Of a DNA stretch of 64,000 nucleotides, positions 21,927 through 29,957 are shown piece after piece. Under the pieces are notes generated by a model. The model searched no databases. It saw nothing but the letters and a program-made list of their open reading frames with translations, and was not told the DNA's origin. Source of the stretch: Mycobacteroides sp. LB1 (lineage in GTDB: Bacteria > Actinomycetota > Actinomycetes > Mycobacteriales > Mycobacteriaceae). The stretch spans positions 992,001-1,056,000 of the forward strand of contig NZ_JACCFF010000001.1 of assembly GCF_013449725.1 (NCBI RefSeq), in the 5' to 3' direction. The stretch's first letter is position 1; each line of letters starts with the position of its first letter. The translations under genes and the position numbers were made by a program.

Positions 21927-22850
21927 TCATCTGATGGCGCCAACGCTAGGCCCGCAATCCACCCCCGTCTTGTACAAATGTTCACCGGCCACCGGGATCC
22001 CGCATCCCAGCAGGTCGTCGTGCCGTAATCGGGCCCATTCCCCCGGCGAACACCCAGCCAGCATCCGAAAGTCTCTATTGAAATGCGGCTGGTCGAAGTA
22101 GCCGCAAGCCAAGGCGATCGAGGAAAGCGATCGATGGCCCGGTGCGGCCAACAACGTCATTGCGCGACTGAAACGAAGCACACGTGCGGCCGCCTTGGGC
22201 GTCAGACCGACTTGGCTGCGGAAACGTTTCGCCAATCGAGCACGACTCCAACCGATCTCGGCCAGTATCTCCCCGATGACCGCGGTCCCACCGGTGCGAT
22301 TCAGCCAATGCCAGACAAATTCGACCTCGGCGTCAGGCTCGGGTCCATCGGCCGCGGCGCGCATGAACATCGAATCGAGCAGGTCGAAACGGTGCGCCCA
22401 ATCAGATTCAGCAGCAAGGCGTTCAGGCAAATATCGGCCGTTCTGCCCGAACAGATCTTCGAGACTCACCACGCGATTGCTCACTTCGTTCATCGCCAAG
22501 CCAGACATTCGATACAACCCGAGCGGCGTCAGCCGCACCTCAACGCAGTGCTGCGCACCCGCATGCAAGGTTGAGATCGGCCCCTGGCTCACACCCGCGC
22601 CGAATGATTGCCACATCCGCGGGGACGCATGATCCGCTACATCGGCAACGAGCAGTGGGTCATCAAGTTCGATGATGAGCACCGGCTCGACACTGGCAAC
22701 CTCGCTGCGCTCGACAGGCCGGTAGGAACACTCGAGAAGTTCGGTATATCCGTGCGCGATACCGGAGAGCGTGGCATCAGCAGATGTAGTCACTGCCTGC
22801 CAGGCAGCTTCACCTGTCGCCCCACGCTCGTAGCTAGCCGGACCACGCAT
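21927..22850 (-). CDS. AraC-family transcriptional regulator
   Basis: About 307 residues. The C-terminal third has the double helix-turn-helix of AraC/XylS proteins (IGEILAEIGWSRARLAKRF, then SLSSIALACGYFDQPHFNRDFRMLAGCSPGEW). The N-terminal part is a probable ligand-sensing domain. The start is ATG 22850 with a plausible AGGATGG upstream; ATG 22868 is the alternative. It is upstream of and same-strand with the VOC gene. Confidence 0.85.
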   Translation of the reverse strand: MRGPASYERGATGEAAWQAVTTSADATLSGIAHGYTELLECSYRPVERSEVASVEPVLIIELDDPLLVADVADHASPRMWQSFGAGVSQGPISTLHAGAQHCVEVRLTPLGLYRMSGLAMNEVSNRVVSLEDLFGQNGRYLPERLAAESDWAHRFDLLDSMFMRAAADGPEPDAEVEFVWHWLNRTGGTAVIGEILAEIGWSRARLAKRFRSQVGLTPKAAARVLRFSRAMTLLAAPGHRSLSSIALACGYFDQPHFNRDFRMLAGCSPGEWARLRHDDLLGCGIPVAGEHLYKTGVDCGPSVGAIR

Positions 22851-23062
22851 GGTTCCATCCTGCGCCATATCGCGCCGTTAGGAATAGGGATACTGTCACC
22901 CGTGTTCCGCATCGTTTTCCATGAATCGAATATGACTCGCTGCTGAACACTTGAGTCCACCGCGCTGCCGATCTTCGACGTGGATTGAACGAAGACCCCG
23001 AAGCTTTCGCTTCTCTCCTCGGCGTACAGTGCGCTAATTGGGTTGGACTTGAGGAGGGAACC

Positions 23063-23449
23063 ATGAAGGCTGTCCTGGTTGTACTGGCCGCGTTAATAAG
23101 CTGCGCCCCAGTGAGTTATGCCGATCCAGCCAAGTTCTCCAGCAACGCCGACCTTGGTACGTGGCTGGCGTCAAACGGGTTCAGTTGTGTGCTTGCCCTT
23201 GATTTTCAGCTGTGCTCGTACCAGGAAAGGGCACATTCGTGGCAGTTTCAGGTAGTCAATGCCGATACCACCGCCAAACGAAAGGGAAGCTGCGCCGCTG
23301 GTACGGCGTTAAGCCAAAGTCATCTCCAAGGCGACACTTGGGCACTCTTCTCCGGGAAGGGCGATGGGGCACTATCCGGAATGCTCGAAACACTAGAGGC
23401 CAAGGGCTTGACTGACGGGAATATCGTTACCGCATGCGCTTATAACTAG
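23063..23449 (+). CDS. Small secreted protein of unknown function
   Basis: A 128-residue protein with a Sec signal peptide (MKAVLVVLAALISCAPVSYADP, cleavage probably after YA). The mature part has four Cys (in FSC, QLCSY, GSCAA and TACAY), an even number compatible with two disulphides outside the membrane. GAGGAGGG precedes the ATG at 23063. The pattern resembles small mycobacterial secreted proteins; no function can be inferred. It is followed 7 bases later by trmL. Confidence 0.7.
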   Translation: MKAVLVVLAALISCAPVSYADPAKFSSNADLGTWLASNGFSCVLALDFQLCSYQERAHSWQFQVVNADTTAKRKGSCAAGTALSQSHLQGDTWALFSGKGDGALSGMLETLEAKGLTDGNIVTACAYN

Positions 23450-23456
23450 GCCGATT

Positions 23457-23918
23457 ATGTTCAGAATCCTCTTCCACGAGCCCCGGATTGCCCCGAATAC
23501 CGGGAATGCGATCCGGATGGTGGCGGGCACGGGGTGCGAACTGCATCTGGTGCAGCCGCTCTTCGACCTGTCAGAAGCAAAAGTGCGGCGTGCCGGTCTG
23601 GACTATCACGACATGGCGTCTGTGACAGTGCACGAGAGCCTTTCCGCAGCTTGGGATTCGCTGCGACCACAACGGGTGTACGCCTTCACCGCGCACGCGA
23701 ACGTCGCCTACACCGATATCGCGTACCAGCCGGGCGATGTGCTGCTGTTCGGCCCCGAACCGACCGGCCTGGATCCCGAGGTACTCACTGACCCGCATGT
23801 CACCGAGCGGGTGCGGATACCGCTGCTGCCGGGCCGCAGGTCGCTCAATTTGTCCAACGCGGCGGCGATCGCGGCGTACGAGGCCTGGCGCCAGCACGGT
23901 TTCACCGGAAGCGTCTAA
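23457..23918 (+). CDS. trmL: tRNA (cytidine(34)-2'-O)-methyltransferase, SPOUT family
   Basis: A 153-residue knotted methyltransferase that 2'-O-methylates the wobble base of certain leucine tRNAs. The SPOUT signatures are FHEPRIAPNTGNAIRMVAGTGCELHLV, LLFGPEPTGL and RSLNLSNAAAIAAYEAWRQ, and the length is that of TrmL. ATG start at 23457. It ends with a 4-base overlap with the convergent dnaE2, the same arrangement as spoU (Rv3366) near dnaE2 in M. tuberculosis. Confidence 0.93.
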   Translation: MFRILFHEPRIAPNTGNAIRMVAGTGCELHLVQPLFDLSEAKVRRAGLDYHDMASVTVHESLSAAWDSLRPQRVYAFTAHANVAYTDIAYQPGDVLLFGPEPTGLDPEVLTDPHVTERVRIPLLPGRRSLNLSNAAAIAAYEAWRQHGFTGSV

Positions 23919-26900
23919 CGGAAGTCCCGCGAGGTGGACCGGATACGCAGATCCAGCGGCCGCAGCTGATCGGCCACCACGGTGATGGCGCCGCTGGCGT
24001 TTTGCACATGGCCGCGGATGACCAGCGCCTGCGCGGTCACCGCCAGCTTGCGATACCGCGCCCACAAGCCCACCGAGCACACCACGTTCACCATGCCCGT
24101 CTCGTCCTCGAGATTGATGAACGTCACCCCGGCCGCAGTGGCCGGACGCTGCCGGTGAGTGACCGCCCCCGCCACCAACACTCGCGCACCGTCAGGCACA
24201 TCGAATAATCCGCTGGCCGGAACAACCCCCATCTCGTCGAGCCGCGGGCGCAGGAACTGGGTGGGGTACGCATCCGGAGTGACTCCCGTGGCCCACACGT
24301 CGGCTGCGGCCTGGGTCACCGCTCCCATCGCAGGAAGTTCGGGGATGCGCGAGGACACCCCGACCCCGGGCAACCGGTCTGGCCGCTGCGCCGCCGCAGC
24401 ACCTGCCACCCACAGACCCTCCCGCCGCGACATACCAAAACAACCCAGCGCACCGGCGGTGGCCAGGGCCTCGACCTGCGGCGTGGTCAGCTGGATGCGC
24501 CCGGTCAGTTCAAGCAGAGAACCAAAGGGGCCGTTCGTATCCCGTTCATCGACGATGGCCTGCGCCAGATCAGTGCCGATATGACGAACCGTGCCCAGGC
24601 CTATCCGCACCTCGAGTCCCCGGTTCTCCAAAGTCGCGTAGGACAGGCTCGCACCGACGTCGGGACCATGGACGGTAACGCCGTGTCGGCGCGCATCGGC
24701 CACCAGGGACTGCGGAGAATAGAAGCCCATCGGCTGGGCGCGCAGCAGCGCCGCGCAGAACGCGGCCGGATGGTGCAGCTTGAACCACGACGAGTAGAAG
24801 ACCAGCGAGGCAAAGCTCTGCGCATGACTTTCCGGAAATCCGAAATTAGCAAAGGCGTAAAGCTTTTCATAGATCCGATCGGCCTCACTGCCGGTGATGT
24901 CGTGCAGGCGCGCCATGCCTTCATAGAACCTGGCGCGCAGCCTCTCCATTCGCTCGGGTGAGCGTTTGGAGCCCATCGCGCGGCGCAGCTGATCGGATTC
25001 GGCGGGACTGAACCCGGCCACGTCAACGGCCAGCTGCATCAGCTGTTCCTGGAACAGCGGAACTCCTAGGGTTTTATCCAACGCGGCCGCCATAGAGGGA
25101 TGGTCATGCTTCCACGTGCGAGGCTGACCACGTTGCCTCTCATTGTGCCGCTTGATATACGGGTGCACCGAGCCGCCCTGGATGGGGCCGGGCCGGATGA
25201 GCGCAACCTCCACCACCAGGTCGTAGAAGCACTGCGGTTTCAGCCGTGGCAGGGTAGCCATCTGCGCGCGCGATTCCACCTGAAACACCCCCACCGAGTC
25301 GGCGCGCGCCAACATCTCGTACACCGCCTGCTCCGATAGATCGATCTGGGCCAGGTCGACCTTGATGCCCTTATGATCGCGGACCAGGTCGATGCAGTAG
25401 TGCAGCGCCGAGAGCATGCCCAGACCCAGCAGATCGAACTTCACCAAACCCACTGCGGCGCAGTCATCTTTATCCCACTGCAACACGCTGCGGTTCTCCA
25501 TGCGCGCCCATTCAACGGGCACCACGTCGGCCAGCGGCCTATCGCAGATCACCATGCCGCCCGAGTGGATACCCATATGTCGGGGGAAGTTCCGGATCTG
25601 CTGGGCCAGGTGAATCACCTGCGACGGAATACCGTCGGCCTCGGCGGCATCAGCCAGCCCACCCCAATGCCCGAGCTGCTTGCTCCATGCATCCTGCTGC
25701 CCTTGCGAATATCCGAGAGCTTTGGCCATGTCCCGCACCGCCATCCGGCCACGATAGGTGATGACATTGGCCACCTGAGCGGCATACTCCCGGCCGTACT
25801 TGTTGTATACGTACTGGATGGCCTGCTCGCGCAGATCGGATTCGATATCGATATCGATATCCGGAGGCCCATCCCTTGCCGCGGAAAGGAAGCGCTCAAA
25901 GAGCAGACCGTTGGCCACCGGATCGACGTTGGTGACACCGAGTGCGTAACAGACCGCCGAATTGGCAGCCGACCCGCGGCCCTGGCACAGAATCTTGCTG
26001 CGGCGGCAGAACTCCGTGATGTCGTGCACCACCAGGAAATACCCCGGGAAGTTGAGCTGCGCAATGATTCCCAGTTCCCGTTCGATCTGACCGTATGCCT
26101 TCTCCGCTGCCACCCTGGGGCCGTACCGGCGTGCGGCACCCTCCAGGGCAAGGTGCCGCAACCAGCTGTCCTCGGTATGCCCAGCCGGGACGCCGAACGG
26201 CGGTAGTTCGGGCGCAATGAGCTTCAGGTCGAAGGCACACGCCTCCCCCAGCTCGGCCGCTGCGGTCACCACCTGCGGGCAGTGTGAGAACAGCCGTGCC
26301 ATCTCGTCCCCAGAACGCAGATGAGCTCCGCCCACTGGGTCCAGCCATCCCGCGGCATCATCGAGGCTCTTGCGTGCCCGTACGGCCGCCATCGACATGG
26401 CCAGCCGGCCGCTATCGGGTGTGGCGAAATGTGCTGCGGTAGTGGCGATCATTCCCGTACCGAACTTCGGCGCCAGCGCGGCGAGCACAGCATTGCGTTC
26501 GTCCTCGTCCGGGTGCCCGTGCCTGCCAAGCTCGACGCTGACCCGGCTTGCCCCGAACCGGTCCACGAGACCGGCAAGCGCCTTCTCCGCGGCGGCCGGG
26601 CCACCATCGGCGAGCGCGCGCCGCACGTGCCCCTTGCGGCAACCTGTCAGGATGTGCCAGTGCCCTCCGGCCGCCTCGGTCAATGCGTCAAGGTTGTAGC
26701 GCGGCTTACCTTTCCGGTCCTTGGGCGTGCCGCCTGACAGATGCGCTGCGGCCATCTGCCGCGAGAGCCGCCGGTACCCTTCCTGCCCGCGGGCCAGTAC
26801 CAGCAGATGTGTGGAGTCCTCGGTATTTCCCTGCCCACCAAGGGATAGTTCCGCACCGAACACCGTGGGCAGGCCAAGTTCTTTCGCCGCTTCCGCAAAA

Positions 26901-27208
26901 CGGACCACACCGTAGAAACCGTCATGGTCGGTAAGCGCCAGCGCCTTCAGGTCCAGGCGCGCCGCCTCTTGCGCCATCTCCTCGGGAAGGCTGGCACCGT
27001 CGAGGAAGCTGAACGCCGAGTGCGCATGCAGTTCCGCATAGGGCATCCCCGAACGCCGGCGCTCACGAGTGGCCGGCTCATAGGGCGGGCGCTTGCGGCT
27101 CCAGGCCGGGCCATCTCCACCATCGCCCGGGGGCGCATGAGGACTCGGGCGCCCGTTGAGCACCCGCTCCATCTCCGCCCACGTCGGCGGGCCATGCGAC
27201 CAGCCCAT
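23915..27208 (-). CDS. dnaE2: Error-prone DNA polymerase III alpha-type subunit
   Basis: A 1097-residue C-family polymerase for damage-induced mutagenesis with ImuA' and ImuB. Order: a charged N-terminal extension (1-54), a PHP domain (YAELHAHSAFSFLDGAS), palm with the catalytic acidic motif in GPPDIDIDIES, fingers/HhH region, and a C-terminal OB-fold (VLVAGAVTHRQRPATAAGVTFINLEDE). The ATG at 27208 begins MGWSHGPPTWAEMERVL, matching known mycobacterial DnaE2. A LexA box lies 13 bases upstream and a -10 hexamer only 6 bases upstream, implying SOS control and probably a leaderless mRNA. Confidence 0.97.
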   Translation of the reverse strand: MGWSHGPPTWAEMERVLNGRPSPHAPPGDGGDGPAWSRKRPPYEPATRERRRSGMPYAELHAHSAFSFLDGASLPEEMAQEAARLDLKALALTDHDGFYGVVRFAEAAKELGLPTVFGAELSLGGQGNTEDSTHLLVLARGQEGYRRLSRQMAAAHLSGGTPKDRKGKPRYNLDALTEAAGGHWHILTGCRKGHVRRALADGGPAAAEKALAGLVDRFGASRVSVELGRHGHPDEDERNAVLAALAPKFGTGMIATTAAHFATPDSGRLAMSMAAVRARKSLDDAAGWLDPVGGAHLRSGDEMARLFSHCPQVVTAAAELGEACAFDLKLIAPELPPFGVPAGHTEDSWLRHLALEGAARRYGPRVAAEKAYGQIERELGIIAQLNFPGYFLVVHDITEFCRRSKILCQGRGSAANSAVCYALGVTNVDPVANGLLFERFLSAARDGPPDIDIDIESDLREQAIQYVYNKYGREYAAQVANVITYRGRMAVRDMAKALGYSQGQQDAWSKQLGHWGGLADAAEADGIPSQVIHLAQQIRNFPRHMGIHSGGMVICDRPLADVVPVEWARMENRSVLQWDKDDCAAVGLVKFDLLGLGMLSALHYCIDLVRDHKGIKVDLAQIDLSEQAVYEMLARADSVGVFQVESRAQMATLPRLKPQCFYDLVVEVALIRPGPIQGGSVHPYIKRHNERQRGQPRTWKHDHPSMAAALDKTLGVPLFQEQLMQLAVDVAGFSPAESDQLRRAMGSKRSPERMERLRARFYEGMARLHDITGSEADRIYEKLYAFANFGFPESHAQSFASLVFYSSWFKLHHPAAFCAALLRAQPMGFYSPQSLVADARRHGVTVHGPDVGASLSYATLENRGLEVRIGLGTVRHIGTDLAQAIVDERDTNGPFGSLLELTGRIQLTTPQVEALATAGALGCFGMSRREGLWVAGAAAAQRPDRLPGVGVSSRIPELPAMGAVTQAAADVWATGVTPDAYPTQFLRPRLDEMGVVPASGLFDVPDGARVLVAGAVTHRQRPATAAGVTFINLEDETGMVNVVCSVGLWARYRKLAVTAQALVIRGHVQNASGAITVVADQLRPLDLRIRSTSRDFR

Positions 27209-27214
27209 TCACAC

Positions 27215-27220
27215 AGTGTA
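27215..27220 (-). promoter_or_regulatory. -10 hexamer of the dnaE2 promoter
   Basis: On the minus strand this reads TACACT, matching TAnnnT. It abuts the LexA box and ends 6 bases before the dnaE2 ATG, so transcription would start at or next to the start codon. No good -35 is visible, consistent with extended or activator-poor mycobacterial promoters. Confidence 0.6.
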
Positions 27221-27236
27221 TCGAACATATGTTCGC
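27221..27236. promoter_or_regulatory. LexA (SOS) box of dnaE2
   Basis: TCGAACATATGTTCGC fits the mycobacterial/Gram-positive SOS consensus CGAACN4GTTCG and is a perfect palindrome over CGAACATATGTTCG. It overlaps the promoter of dnaE2, so LexA bound here would block transcription until RecA-induced cleavage. Confidence 0.93.
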
Positions 27237-27270
27237 AACAATATTCAGGTGAGAATCTCGCGATCCGGGC

Positions 27271-27302
27271 CCTTGGACGGGTGCGGTAGCGCCCGCCCAA
27301 GG
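27271..27302 (-). terminator. Hairpin downstream of the alcohol dehydrogenase gene
   Basis: CCTTGGACGGG (27271-27281) pairs with CCCGCCCAAGG (27292-27302) with one mismatch and a 10-base loop. It lies 9 bases beyond the alcohol dehydrogenase stop on the minus strand and just upstream of the dnaE2 control region. It can stop read-through into dnaE2. No U-tract follows, as is common in mycobacteria. Confidence 0.6.
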
Positions 27303-27310
27303 ACGGCCGA

Positions 27311-28336
27311 TCAGCCGGTTTTGGACGGGGTGAAGACGCCTCGGAAGCGGACCTTCCCCGAAACGAGCCGGTCGTATGCTTCGGTGGCTTGATCCAGGGA
27401 GTAGGTCTCGATGATGGGTGTGACCTTGCCCTTGGCTGCGTAGTCGAGTATCTCGCCAAGCCGCTGCTGGCCGCCATGTGTAGAGCCGATGACCTTCTGG
27501 CGCATCATGTGAAACGGCACAGCCCCAGATGAGATTTCGAACGGGTGGTTGAAGTCCAGGCCGCTTAGAGCCACCCTGCCGTCCGGGCGCAGACCGGCCA
27601 TCGCCTCCTGGGCGGTGGCGAACGCATTCGTGGTCACCATCAGCACATCAGCCCCGCCGATGTCGAGCAGCTCCTGCCCGTTGGCCACCACATGATCAGC
27701 CCCCAGCTGCAAGGCAAGGTCGCGCTTGTCCGGGGAATGGGTGATCGCGATCGTCTCGAACCCGCTGGCCTTGGAAAGCTGCAGCGCGACATGGCCAAGA
27801 CCACCGATACCGACCACTGCCACCCGCTCATGGGGCTGGGGCTCGACGTCCCGGAAGCTGCTCCACGTGGTGTAACCGGCGCACATGATCGGTGCGGCCA
27901 GCTCATAAGACAGCCCGTCGGGCAGCAGCACCGTGCCCTCAGCGGACAGCGCGATGTACTCGGCATGACCACCCTGGGCGGCAAAACCCGAGGTTCGCGG
28001 ATTGACACACCGCACCGCGGTCTGCCCGGTCAACGGACGATTCTCGCGGCAATAGGCACACCGCCCACACGCCGACTGCACCCAAGTGGCGCCCACCCGG
28101 TCACCGACCTCGCGGGTGTGCACACCCGCGCCCACCTCAACGACCTCACCCACAATTTCATGGCCGGGGGTCTGGGGGTAAATATCGCCGCCAAAGCCCT
28201 GCGTGGCCCACGCATCGGTGTAACACATGCCAGAGGCATGCACCCTGACCAGCACCTGCCCCGGCTCCGCCGTCGGGGTGGGCACCTCCTGAACCTCCCA
28301 CGGCCGATTGGCTCCAGTCATCACGATTGCCTTCAT
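27311..28336 (-). CDS. Zinc-type alcohol dehydrogenase (MDR superfamily)
   Basis: A 341-residue medium-chain dehydrogenase. Catalytic-zinc ligands are in SGMCYTD and TPGHE; the Rossmann motif is VVGIGGLGHVALQ. The structural-zinc lobe has CGRCAYC, but the fourth Cys comes 13 residues later (usual spacing 7), so the lobe is expanded or atypical. It oxidises alcohols or reduces aldehydes with NAD(P); the substrate is unknown. It is divergent from a TetR gene, and the palindromes in the shared 276-base region suggest that the TetR protein represses it. Confidence 0.9.
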   Translation of the reverse strand: MKAIVMTGANRPWEVQEVPTPTAEPGQVLVRVHASGMCYTDAWATQGFGGDIYPQTPGHEIVGEVVEVGAGVHTREVGDRVGATWVQSACGRCAYCRENRPLTGQTAVRCVNPRTSGFAAQGGHAEYIALSAEGTVLLPDGLSYELAAPIMCAGYTTWSSFRDVEPQPHERVAVVGIGGLGHVALQLSKASGFETIAITHSPDKRDLALQLGADHVVANGQELLDIGGADVLMVTTNAFATAQEAMAGLRPDGRVALSGLDFNHPFEISSGAVPFHMMRQKVIGSTHGGQQRLGEILDYAAKGKVTPIIETYSLDQATEAYDRLVSGKVRFRGVFTPSKTG

Positions 28337-28419
28337 AAGAATCGACTCCTCAACTCGTCATCAACAATGCCCACGCCGTCCAACGGAGCTGCGTCACACG
28401 GCAACCAACAAATACTGGC

Positions 28420-28433
28420 TAACTGTCCAGATA
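28420..28433. promoter_or_regulatory. Degenerate TetR-type operator, site A
   Basis: TAACTGTCCAGATA preserves the TAACT-N4-AG spacing of sites B and C with one altered half-site position (AGATA for AGTTA). It lies nearest the alcohol dehydrogenase gene. Weak on its own, it is reported because of the shared pattern. Confidence 0.35.
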
Positions 28434-28468
28434 GCCCGAACACTAGTGCAGGCAGTATCGCAAATCAA

Positions 28469-28482
28469 TAACTAGATAGTTA
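28469..28482. promoter_or_regulatory. TetR-type operator, site B
   Basis: TAACTAGATAGTTA is an exact inverted repeat TAACT-N4-AGTTA followed by CC, the same sequence pattern as site C. It lies in the intergenic region between the alcohol dehydrogenase and TetR genes. Confidence 0.65.
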
Positions 28483-28580
28483 CCTCTCGCGATACGAGGT
28501 TCCGAAGTTAAATGAACGACGCGCTAGCACTCACTAAGTACTGCCAGATGGCACACAGCCACCCTCGCGGCGAAGAATTA

Positions 28581-28596
28581 GTAACTGAATAGTTAC
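28581..28596. promoter_or_regulatory. TetR-type operator, site C
   Basis: GTAACTGAATAGTTAC is a perfect 16-base inverted repeat with a 4-base centre. It lies 16 bases before the TetR start codon, a typical autoregulation position, and shares TAACT-N4-AGTTACC with site B. Confidence 0.75.
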
Positions 28597-28612
28597 CTTT
28601 AGGCTCAGGAAT

Positions 28613-29194
28613 ATGCCGCCTGACGCTTCTGCCACCAAGAAGCGCCTGCTCGACGCCGCATATGCTGAGTTTGCGGAGTACGGGCTCGCCGGGGCCCGCG
28701 TCGACCGGATAGGTGCCGCGGCCGGAGCCAACAAGCGGCTGCTCTACGTCTACTTCACCAACAAGGAAACACTCTTCGACATTGTCGTCGCACACTCCAT
28801 CGAGCAGATGTCCGAGGCGGTTCCGTTCACCCCCGAAGACTTGCCCGGGTATGCAGGTGCGTTGTTCGACCACCTGGTGAAAAGCCCTCAGCATCTCCGC
28901 CTGGCGACCTGGGCACAGCTCGAACGTCTCGATGCCGGCCCCTCGGAGACGAATGCCTACGCGACCAAAATCAAGGCCATCGCGGACACCTATCCTTCGG
29001 ATGGCGATCTGGAACCGGCCGACATCCTGGCGCTCACTCTCGGATTGACCACCGCCTGGCTTGGTGCCTCATCGGCACTACGCGCACAGTCAGCAGCCGA
29101 ACCCTTCTCCCCTGAACGCCTAGCCCGCCATCGCGCCACACTCATAGCGGCCGTCGAAGCGCTCATCTCGACGCAGGACGATCCGCGGCGCTGA
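28613..29194 (+). CDS. TetR-family transcriptional regulator
   Basis: A 193-residue repressor with the TetR N-terminal helix-turn-helix (KKRLLDAAYAEFAEYGLAGARVDRIGAAAGANKRLLYVYFTNKETLF) and an all-helical ligand domain. ATG start at 28613. The palindromes upstream imply autoregulation and control of the divergent alcohol dehydrogenase gene. The inducer could be an alcohol or aldehyde, which is inference from context only. Confidence 0.88.
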   Translation: MPPDASATKKRLLDAAYAEFAEYGLAGARVDRIGAAAGANKRLLYVYFTNKETLFDIVVAHSIEQMSEAVPFTPEDLPGYAGALFDHLVKSPQHLRLATWAQLERLDAGPSETNAYATKIKAIADTYPSDGDLEPADILALTLGLTTAWLGASSALRAQSAAEPFSPERLARHRATLIAAVEALISTQDDPRR

Positions 29195-29201
29195 ACCCAC
29201 T

Positions 29202-29957
29202 ATGGCCGCATCCGACGCTGAGTTTCTCGAATCCGTTACAGACGGTCTTGCCGCACTGTCCAATGTCGAAGCGGTGACGCTGGGTGGCTCCCGCGCGCAA
29301 GGCACGCAGCGACCGGACAGCGACTGGGACCTGGCGGTCTACTACCGCGGCGATTTCGACCCCGAGGAACTCCGCCGAATCGGCTGGGAGGGAGAGGTCT
29401 CCGAGATCGGCGCTTGGGGCGGCGGCGTGTTCAACGGCGGCGCATGGCTCCGCATCGACGACCGCGACGTCGATGTGCACTACCGCAACCTGGCGGTCGT
29501 GGAGGAGCAACTGCACCATGCACAGCACGGCGAGTTCCATATCGAGCCGCTGATGTTCCACCTCGCGGGAATCCCCAGCTATCTGGTGGTAGGCGAACTC
29601 GCTCTCAACCGCGTGCTCCGAGGGACATTACCCCGACCGGAATACCCTGCAGCACTTCGCGAATCGGCGTCTAAGACGTGGCAGGAACGCGCCGCACTGA
29701 ACCTGATCTACGCAGAGAAGAACCATGCACCACACGGACGGGTGACCCAGACCGCTGGACTGCTCGCAGTCGCCGCCACGGAGTACGCCCACGCCGCACT
29801 CGCCGCACGCGGCGAGTGGGTGACCAACGAGAAACGTCTGCTCGACAGCGCGGGACTCTCGGCCGTACATACGATTCTCGCGGACCTCTCACCCGACCCG
29901 AACGCGCTCAGACAAGCCGTTCACGAGATCCGCGAGCTCGGCGAGAGCCGCATCTAA
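29202..29957 (+). CDS. Nucleotidyltransferase-domain protein
   Basis: A 251-residue protein with the polymerase-beta-fold signature GGSRAQGTQRPDSDWDLAVY, meaning the GS motif plus a two-Asp metal site (DSDWD). A third acidic residue probably comes from RDVDVHYR. This is the architecture of enzymes that transfer a nucleotide to small molecules, proteins or RNA, including aminoglycoside nucleotidyltransferases, but no closer assignment is possible. The remaining sequence is helical and resembles a HEPN-like/KNTase C-terminal domain. It starts 7 bases after the TetR gene and ends with a 4-base convergent overlap. Confidence 0.72.
   Translation: MAASDAEFLESVTDGLAALSNVEAVTLGGSRAQGTQRPDSDWDLAVYYRGDFDPEELRRIGWEGEVSEIGAWGGGVFNGGAWLRIDDRDVDVHYRNLAVVEEQLHHAQHGEFHIEPLMFHLAGIPSYLVVGELALNRVLRGTLPRPEYPAALRESASKTWQERAALNLIYAEKNHAPHGRVTQTAGLLAVAATEYAHAALAARGEWVTNEKRLLDSAGLSAVHTILADLSPDPNALRQAVHEIRELGESRI

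Noticed and set aside
21382..22850. Horizontal island with an integrase or transposase
   Set aside because: No transposase, integrase or tRNA junction was found; base composition shift is modest.
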